From Mortierella alpina (Eukaryota; Mortierellomycota; Mortierellomycetes; Mortierellales; Mortierellaceae), in the NCBI GenBank assembly GCA_029449245.1, contig JANATF010000003.1, forward strand, positions 1,364,001-1,428,000: a stretch of 64,000 nucleotides of DNA, given 5' to 3'. Positions 58,352-64,000 of the stretch are shown here, piece after piece; within the stretch, counting starts at the first letter, position 1, and every line of letters begins with the position of its first letter. Under the pieces are notes generated by a model. The model saw nothing but the letters and a program-made list of their open reading frames with translations, did not search any database and was not told where the DNA came from. The position numbers were made by a program, and so were the translations under genes.

Positions 58352-60617
58352 CTAATAATATGCGACGCTTGGCACGGACCACTCAACACGCCCGTATATG
58401 TTTTGGTCCAACGCATTTTTGAAGACCATAGTTGGATCAGCTCGAGCATACGGCAAACCAAAGCGGTGTTTCCCCGGGCCTAGATCGATAGAGCTGCGTG
58501 GTGTGGTTGTCGTTGATCCTGGACACGGTTTAGGCACGACCAGATTGACATCTGAGAGTTCTGGAAACGAACATAAAAAGTTTGCAATCTCGTCCATGGT
58601 CATCGAGAAGTTGCCGGCTTCAGTGTCTGGAATACCAAGGGATAATGAACGCAGACGCTGCAAATCCTTGAGACAAGCGACCATGGTCTAAAAGATGCGA
58701 AGGTGTAAAAAGTCAGGCTGCTGCTGCTTCTGTTGCGAAAAAAAAACTCTGCTGACAGGCCGTTCTTGAAGATGACTAAAGTCGCTCGTTTACCTCTTGT
58801 CGCACACCACGCAGCTCTGTAAGACGTAGCCACTGTAGCCCCTCACAATGCCTCAGCTCTTCAAACAGACCCCAGGAGCTCATGCCTTTGCAGTCAAACA
58901 GCTCAATATCTAGAATTTTTAGTCTGGTCCCAAACTCTCCGCAGGCTTGCCAAAACCTTGGTCCAAGTGCAAGATAGGCATTGACGAGTCGTAGCCGCTT
59001 GATGGGGCAGATTTCAATGATATAGATCATACCACTCTGCAGGTCGGATCGGACCCTCGGACAGGGGTTGTTCTTGGAAATGCTTCCACCCCAGAGGGTT
59101 AGGTCCTCGAGGTTCGGACACAGATCTGCAATACTGTCAATCAGTTTAAGAGAGCTGTTGGCGGACAAGGTGGTGATGTTACGTCCAAGAAATCCCAAGA
59201 CAGGGCCTGGACTGCAGTCCAAGGATTCGATACCCGTTATCTTGCTTGAAAATCTCTGGTATGCATGAGGGTCCGTGTGGTCGCTCAATCTGGCTTCAAA
59301 CATGGTCAGCTGGGACGCTAGCCGCCGCGAGAGTCTTTGGAGCGTAGAATTGGATGGATAGACGATTCGCAGCGATCGCAAGGCGAGCAGTTGAGGCCGC
59401 GTGATTAATGCTTTCACAAAATCGCCCGATCCGATTCCAAGATCCAGTGCTTCCAGATTCGATAGACAGAACGGAGGGAAAGAATAGGGGTCAATGGAAA
59501 TGGGCTGGACCGAGGAGGCGGCAGCTGTATGAGCTAATAGAAGTGCCGGCGGATGGATCTTGAAGGACCTCAAGGTTTCACCAAAGCCCATATCCACAGC
59601 ATCGACCCAGCCCTCGATACAAGTCGAAGGGATGACAAGGCGCGTCAGGTTCGAGCAGGTCATGAGCAAATGGACGACCGCGCTGTTTGTGATGTCGTAT
59701 CTTTCCCCCAGCTCCACTGATTCCAGACCTGGACAGTACGATATCAGCTTCATGAAGTCCCCCTCATTCAAGAATGGCACGGTCAGGAGCGTTTGCATCG
59801 AGTCGAGTTTCAAGGATTTCAGCGCTGTCAGTGGTGTTGCTGCTAATGCAGCGATCATCTTGTAGTCGAATGGAGATCCAGCCCAGTTACAATCCAGGTA
59901 TCGCAGATTCTTGCACTCGGCCGCGACCTTGAGCAGGATGGCACGGCAGCGAGCCATGCCCCACCAAAGATTCTTGCTGCTGGGGTCTGGGAGCGTGCCC
60001 TCGCGGACGACCAGTTCCTTGATATAATCGAAATATTGCCATCCGTGATGTTCAAGCGTATATGCGAATCGATCCAACTGGCGACTCGTTCTAATTTTGG
60101 GCTTTTCCCATAGAAACGGCAAGGCTACTTTGGCGAATGCTCGGTTGACACAACAGAGTTTGAAGAAGGCGTCCTGGGTGAGGTCATGGAATCGACTGTC
60201 GGTCATGGCTTGGAGGGATGAGCAGGTTACTGGGTTCGTGGGCCGATGGACGGTCGTGAATCCATAATTTGTTGTGCTGTATGAAGTATAAGATGAAGAG
60301 GACTCTGATGAAGGCTCGTTGCCATCGTGATCTTGCTTTACCCGCTGAAAGATCAAGTAGAGTATGTCCTGGTTGCGGGAGAGTCTGTCGAGGCGCGGCC
60401 TGTTGCCTTTCTTCGACGCCGACTTTCGTGCCTCTCTATGCGCCTCATGGCCCGACCTTGCGACCGCGACGGCGCTTGTCCGGGTTGCGACGGGCATGGC
60501 TGTAGCAATAAGCAGTGTGGAGGCGGCTAATGGAGGGACTTCATGGGGTGTTGGTGTGCTGGGCGCAGTGGTCACTACTAAGCGTGGGTCCAGTTTTGGT
60601 GAATTCTGTGCTACCAT
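58352..60617 (-). CDS. F-box/leucine-rich repeat protein
   Basis: Two exons, 60617-58794 and 58687-58352, joined in phase (RGVRQE to TMVACLKDL), ~720 residues. After a low-complexity N-terminus, LDRLSRNQDILYLIFQRVKQ plus FFKLCCVNRAFAKVALPFLW forms an F-box-like module split by a Ser/Tyr insert. The rest is a series of degenerate leucine-rich repeats (LRYLDCNWAG, LKSLKLDSMQ, LESVELGERYDITNSAVVHL, LTRLVIPS, LEALDLGIG, LRSLRIV, LEDLTLWGG, LKILDIELFDCKG, LQWLRLTEL). Such proteins are substrate receptors of SCF ubiquitin ligases; the substrate is unknown. Confidence 0.87.
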
Positions 60618-61432
60618 TGTGACTCCGCCGTGTGTCTTTTTTTATTGTGTTTGCGCAGGACGCAGGTTGCTGAGGTGAGATGGCGGAAAAAGAGGATGAC
60701 GGGTAGGGCACAGGCTGTGGTCACCAAGGTTTATATATCGTGTTGGAAGTTCCAGTTTGCTTCAACAGGTGTGCTGAGCAGTCGGAGCGTTTGTGTGAAC
60801 AAGTGTTCTTCGAAAGGGGTAAAGCATGGCCATGAGCTCCCGTTTGCCCTTCTATATCCGTCAAACAAGTCAGAGAGGAAAAAAAAAAGGGATCATGAGT
60901 GAGAGCAAACGACGAGCCTCCTGAATTGGCGCTGTTTCTTCTTCTACGCCTCCTGCACCCATCCATGGAACTATTGTCCGGCCGCGTAGAAGGAGGAGTT
61001 AGACCTGCAGTACAGCTATTAAAGCAGCTGCAGGAAAGAGAGGATATGTACTACATGATGTGCATGAACACAACCTTTCTTGGTGTTCATTGGGCCGTGC
61101 GAGAGCAGGAGCCGTGCATCGTGTGCATCGTGCGCTGCTTCTATAAAGGTGGGCAAGAGCGGTAAAAAGGGGAGCCAGATGGGGTGCATCCACTTGCTCT
61201 GTTCGATACTTTTGCCAGCTCGCTCTGTGCCATGATCTCGAGAAAGCTCTTTGCAGACACACGGTCTGGCATTCATTTCATTGCACACATGAGCACGAGC
61301 CACTGGTGGAGTGCAGGTCCAGGCTCAGTGTACCTTTTCGCCAGAAAGGGGGGTCAAGTGCGGTTCCTTGGGTCATCCTCGAGCCACCGTCCTCTGCGAC
61401 ACGCAGATACCAGGCGAGCGTATGTCGTAAAG
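60618..61432. other. Intergenic, no gene recognised
   Basis: 5' flank of the F-box gene and the target side of the LINE insertion. Short frames only. Confidence 0.45.
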
Positions 61433-64000
61433 TTTTTTTTTTGTTTATAAGAGATTTATTGCGTCAGAGTGTGTGCAAAAATTCAATACTCCCCACCATA
61501 GGAGTCGCCGCCGATCAAAAGGATATAAAAATGAATACTTTCTGCAAGTACAAAAGTTACATCAAAGGGGAGAAGGAGAGAGAAGAGAGAAATATAACAG
61601 GTAACAGGGTAGAAGGGGTCCAAGCAACGTAGAGTACAAAAGAAACAAGAGAAAGGAAATAAAGTACAGTGTTAGGTGGGGAAATTAGTGTCCGTCGTCA
61701 GGTCTGCTGCGGGTGTAGGCGGTTGGTGTCGCGCCTCCCTTTTGCGTCGCTCCTCCATCTGTGCCAAAACTTGAGTGAGCGCGATGTCAACGGCGCTTAG
61801 AACTCTCGTGTTGTCAAAGATCTGATCCTCACGGATGAAGGCGAAGTGGTGACGCCAGATGGTGGCCAAGATGGATCCGAGCAGGAGGATGATGGGTACG
61901 TTGTTGAGAGGTGTCAGTGTCTCTGGTCGGGGGAAAAAGAGGCGTTCAACCTGATCGGCTGTCCAAGTGTGGTCTTTGATGTACTTGGTCAGCGCTCCTT
62001 GCCAGACCGCGAGCTTCTGGGGGCAGCTGAAGAGGAGGTGTTGGTCCGTTTCGATCGCATTATTGCAGATACGACAGATGGGTTCTACCACGTCTGGGAT
62101 GATTGCATGAAGACGGACGCCAGAGGGGAGTTTGTTAATTAAAAGGCGCCACCAGACGTTGCGAACGTTGTGGGGCATCTCAGCCCTCCAGAAACCAGTC
62201 CAAAAACGGGCCGTGAATGGCGGTGGGGCTGGGTCCATGGGAGGGTTTTGAGGTTGTGGTGCGGGGGGTTGGTAGATCCTGTCGAAGGCAGCACGGCGGA
62301 AAATCCTCGTACTCGCGATCCCAAAGGCGCCTTTTCTGGAGTCGTCGACGATAATGGCATTAATGTGGTCAGCCAGGTCGTCCTCCAGTGACAGTGGTCC
62401 AATGTTATCCAGTGCTCGTTGTAGCACTGGGTGAGGGGTGAAATGGTGGTTTCTGATGTTGTCCTCCAGGGCTCTCCTGTGTCTGTGACCAGCAACCCGT
62501 TCAGCTGAAGGAATGAACTCCAGATGTCCCTCTGTCTGTTCAGCGTTCGTCCAAAAGGGCCTGAGGACATGATCTATACGCCAGGCGGGTGGGTGTGGTA
62601 CAGGAACGCCGTCCGCGTCTAGCCATTGCGGAAGCAGCGTGGCCATCATGGTGCCAAAAGGCGCTGCCTCAGCCTCGGCCTGAGTCCAGGAAATCGAGGG
62701 GATCATCTTCATGGACTGCACCAAGCCTCGGAGGATCGAGTGCGGGCGGAAGTACTTCTTTCCAGGAGTCAGATAGAAGTCTGGGTTCGTAAAAGGAGCA
62801 AGAGGGTAGTCAGAGGAGGTTTGTTTGCATAGTATATCTTGGAAGAGGGAAGCCATGAATGAGGTGGAGTCAGAGCAGATCCTCTGCACCGCACGGAGTT
62901 GAAAGGCCAATGCCTGAGACCCAATGTCAACCAGTCCAAGTCCTCCCTGAGAGCGTCGTAGGCAGATGAAGTCCCACGATGGGGCAGGGAAAAAGGGCAA
63001 AGTGAACTTGCGTATCGATCCTTGTACTTTCCTCGTCCATGAGCGGGTTGGGGGTTGGACCGAAATGACATGCCAAAGTCTGGAGAGCAGGAGAGAGTTG
63101 GCAATCAGACCTCTTCCCATGACTGAGAGCTGGCGTCCATGTAAGGCGTTGATGTGGTGTTTGATCTTGGTGTGGATATTGTCATAGAATGAGTCTCGTT
63201 GCTGTCGGGTCAGGGCAAGGGGGAATCCCAGATACGTTAGAGCATTCTCGGCTCGTTTGGAGTGGATGTGGACGTGATCCTGCTGCAGAGCGTGCGAGAG
63301 TGCGCCCGCGCTTTTGAATAATGGGAAGGCAACGGTCTTCTTCAAATTCAGTCGCGCATTCGATGCTCGTCCGAAGGTGTCCATGATTCCTTTCAGGCAA
63401 GTCCATTCGTCAACGGTCCGGATTGCTGTCCACAGATCGTCCGCATAGGCCATCAATTTCAGGGGTTCCGCTCGTGCATGGTCGCAGAGTTTGATCCCTT
63501 CTATCTCTGGACAGGCGAGGATCGTGCGGAGGAGAGGTTCGATGGCAATGTTATAGAGGAGAGGTGAGAGTGGGTCACCTTGTCTCAGTCCACGTTGTTG
63601 TGCGAATGGTTGAGCTAGGTAACCGTTGATGTTGAGGTTGATGTGGGTGTTGAAGAACAGAGTGAAGATAGAATCGATGAGGCCTGTTGGGAAACGCATC
63701 CGTTCCATGACTGCACGCAGGTATGTTGGGTGCACCCGGTCGTATGCCTTTTCCTGATCAAAAAGGATGCCAACGCCGTCGATCTTGTATCTCTCGCAGT
63801 GTTCTCTAAAGGCTGCCATGACCAGTCCATTGTCCGATATCTTCCTTCCAGGCACAAATCCTGTTTGAAAGGGAGTGATCAGAGTGTCCATTGGTCCGTG
63901 GAGGCGTAGGGTGATGATTTTAGTGAAGAGTTTCGCGTCCGAGTTGATGAGTGATAAAGGTCGCCAGTTTGCAAGGTCCGCGGCATCCCCTTTCTTGTAC
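61433..64000 (-). mobile_element. Second LINE (RT-bearing), cut by the window edge
   Basis: The 3' end is a poly(A) tail seen as T10 at 61433-61442, preceded on the minus strand by a ~230-bp 3' UTR after the ORF stop at 61672. The element continues past 64000, so its 5' end and target duplication cannot be seen. Its protein differs from the LINE at the left edge and has no RNase H domain, so it is a different family. Confidence 0.85.
61672..64000 (-). CDS. LINE reverse transcriptase, C-terminal part (partial)
   Basis: Open from the window edge (YKKGDAADLANWRPLSLINS) without stops to 61672, about 775 codons. RT motifs in order: NWRPLSLINSDAKLFTKII, TGFVPGRKISDNGL, GILFDQEKAYDRV, GLRQGDPLSPLLYNIAIEPL, KLMAYADDLW (catalytic Asp pair), and LNLKKTVAF. 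A ~350-residue thumb/linker region follows, then RNVWWRLLINKLPSGVRLH and the zinc knuckle CRICNNAIETDQHLLFSC. The upstream endonuclease lies outside the window. The open frame suggests a fairly young copy. Confidence 0.92.
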   Translation of the reverse strand, partial: YKKGDAADLANWRPLSLINSDAKLFTKIITLRLHGPMDTLITPFQTGFVPGRKISDNGLVMAAFREHCERYKIDGVGILFDQEKAYDRVHPTYLRAVMERMRFPTGLIDSIFTLFFNTHINLNINGYLAQPFAQQRGLRQGDPLSPLLYNIAIEPLLRTILACPEIEGIKLCDHARAEPLKLMAYADDLWTAIRTVDEWTCLKGIMDTFGRASNARLNLKKTVAFPLFKSAGALSHALQQDHVHIHSKRAENALTYLGFPLALTRQQRDSFYDNIHTKIKHHINALHGRQLSVMGRGLIANSLLLSRLWHVISVQPPTRSWTRKVQGSIRKFTLPFFPAPSWDFICLRRSQGGLGLVDIGSQALAFQLRAVQRICSDSTSFMASLFQDILCKQTSSDYPLAPFTNPDFYLTPGKKYFRPHSILRGLVQSMKMIPSISWTQAEAEAAPFGTMMATLLPQWLDADGVPVPHPPAWRIDHVLRPFWTNAEQTEGHLEFIPSAERVAGHRHRRALEDNIRNHHFTPHPVLQRALDNIGPLSLEDDLADHINAIIVDDSRKGAFGIASTRIFRRAAFDRIYQPPAPQPQNPPMDPAPPPFTARFWTGFWRAEMPHNVRNVWWRLLINKLPSGVRLHAIIPDVVEPICRICNNAIETDQHLLFSCPQKLAVWQGALTKYIKDHTWTADQVERLFFPRPETLTPLNNVPIILLLGSILATIWRHHFAFIREDQIFDNTRVLSAVDIALTQVLAQMEERRKREARHQPPTPAADLTTDTNFPT

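Noticed and set aside
1-64000. CRISPR arrays, bacterial operons or prophage genes
   Set aside because: No spaced short repeats were seen; genes are spliced and eukaryotic.

Overview
The window looks like nuclear DNA of an early-diverging fungus, most likely Mucoromycota and perhaps Mortierellomycotina. The reasons are dense spliceosomal introns (mostly 50-150 nt, GT...AG) inside recognisable fungal housekeeping genes, a polyglutamine-rich zinc-finger factor, eukaryotic tRNA genes with Pol III T-runs, non-LTR retrotransposons with poly(A) tails, and a Tc1 transposon. The lineage call is inference; no rRNA or mitochondrial marker is present.

Layout. 1-3352: nested, 5'-truncated LINE copies (RNase H plus zinc knuckle), all tail-left, followed by tRNA-Ala(AGC). 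4.1-8.3 kb: geranylgeranyl diphosphate synthase, convergent with a two-part CENP-B/pogo-type DNA-binding protein. 9.8-14.3 kb: a head-to-head pair, TAN1-like tRNA acetylation factor and EDC3 decapping enhancer. 15.5-16.7 kb: p24 cargo receptor (ERV25/TMED10 type). 19.0-23.5 kb: a glutamine-rich GLI-like C2H2 factor. 24.9-28.9 kb: an arrestin-fold protein and a lineage-specific membrane protein. 28.9-32.5 kb: gene-poor, with a decayed XPG-type nuclease fragment. 32.6-34.3 kb: a CENP-P-like kinetochore subunit, then a disordered serine-rich protein.

37.1-41.0 kb is the most unusual locus. A broken gene starts with an XPG/FEN-type flap nuclease fold (MG start, XPG-N, XPG-I, H3TH). After an acidic linker it continues, through phase-compatible introns, into a Fanzor/TnpB-like RuvC nuclease with DPG, EFRTS, a zinc ribbon and RDxNA motifs. 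Four in-frame stops and about three frameshifts show this copy is dead. A second decayed piece of the same XPG module lies on the other strand at about 31.6-31.95 kb.

41.3-42.6 kb: GINS subunit PSF3. 43.0 kb: tRNA-Ala(CGC). 44.8-46.4 kb: a complete 1650-bp Tc1 element with 291/292-bp inverted repeats, TA duplication and an intact DD34E transposase. 46.8-51.5 kb: a 14-TM-type MFS drug transporter with an apparent single-base frameshift, BMT5-like rRNA methyltransferase, and glyoxalase II. 53.1-60.6 kb: a small helical protein, a large Sec2/Rabin-like coiled-coil protein, and an F-box/LRR protein. 61.4-64 kb: a second, different LINE running off the window.

The genes do not form a pathway; they are independent eukaryotic transcription units with mobile-element debris between them. 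Exon boundaries given below were derived by hand from splice motifs and reading-frame continuity.
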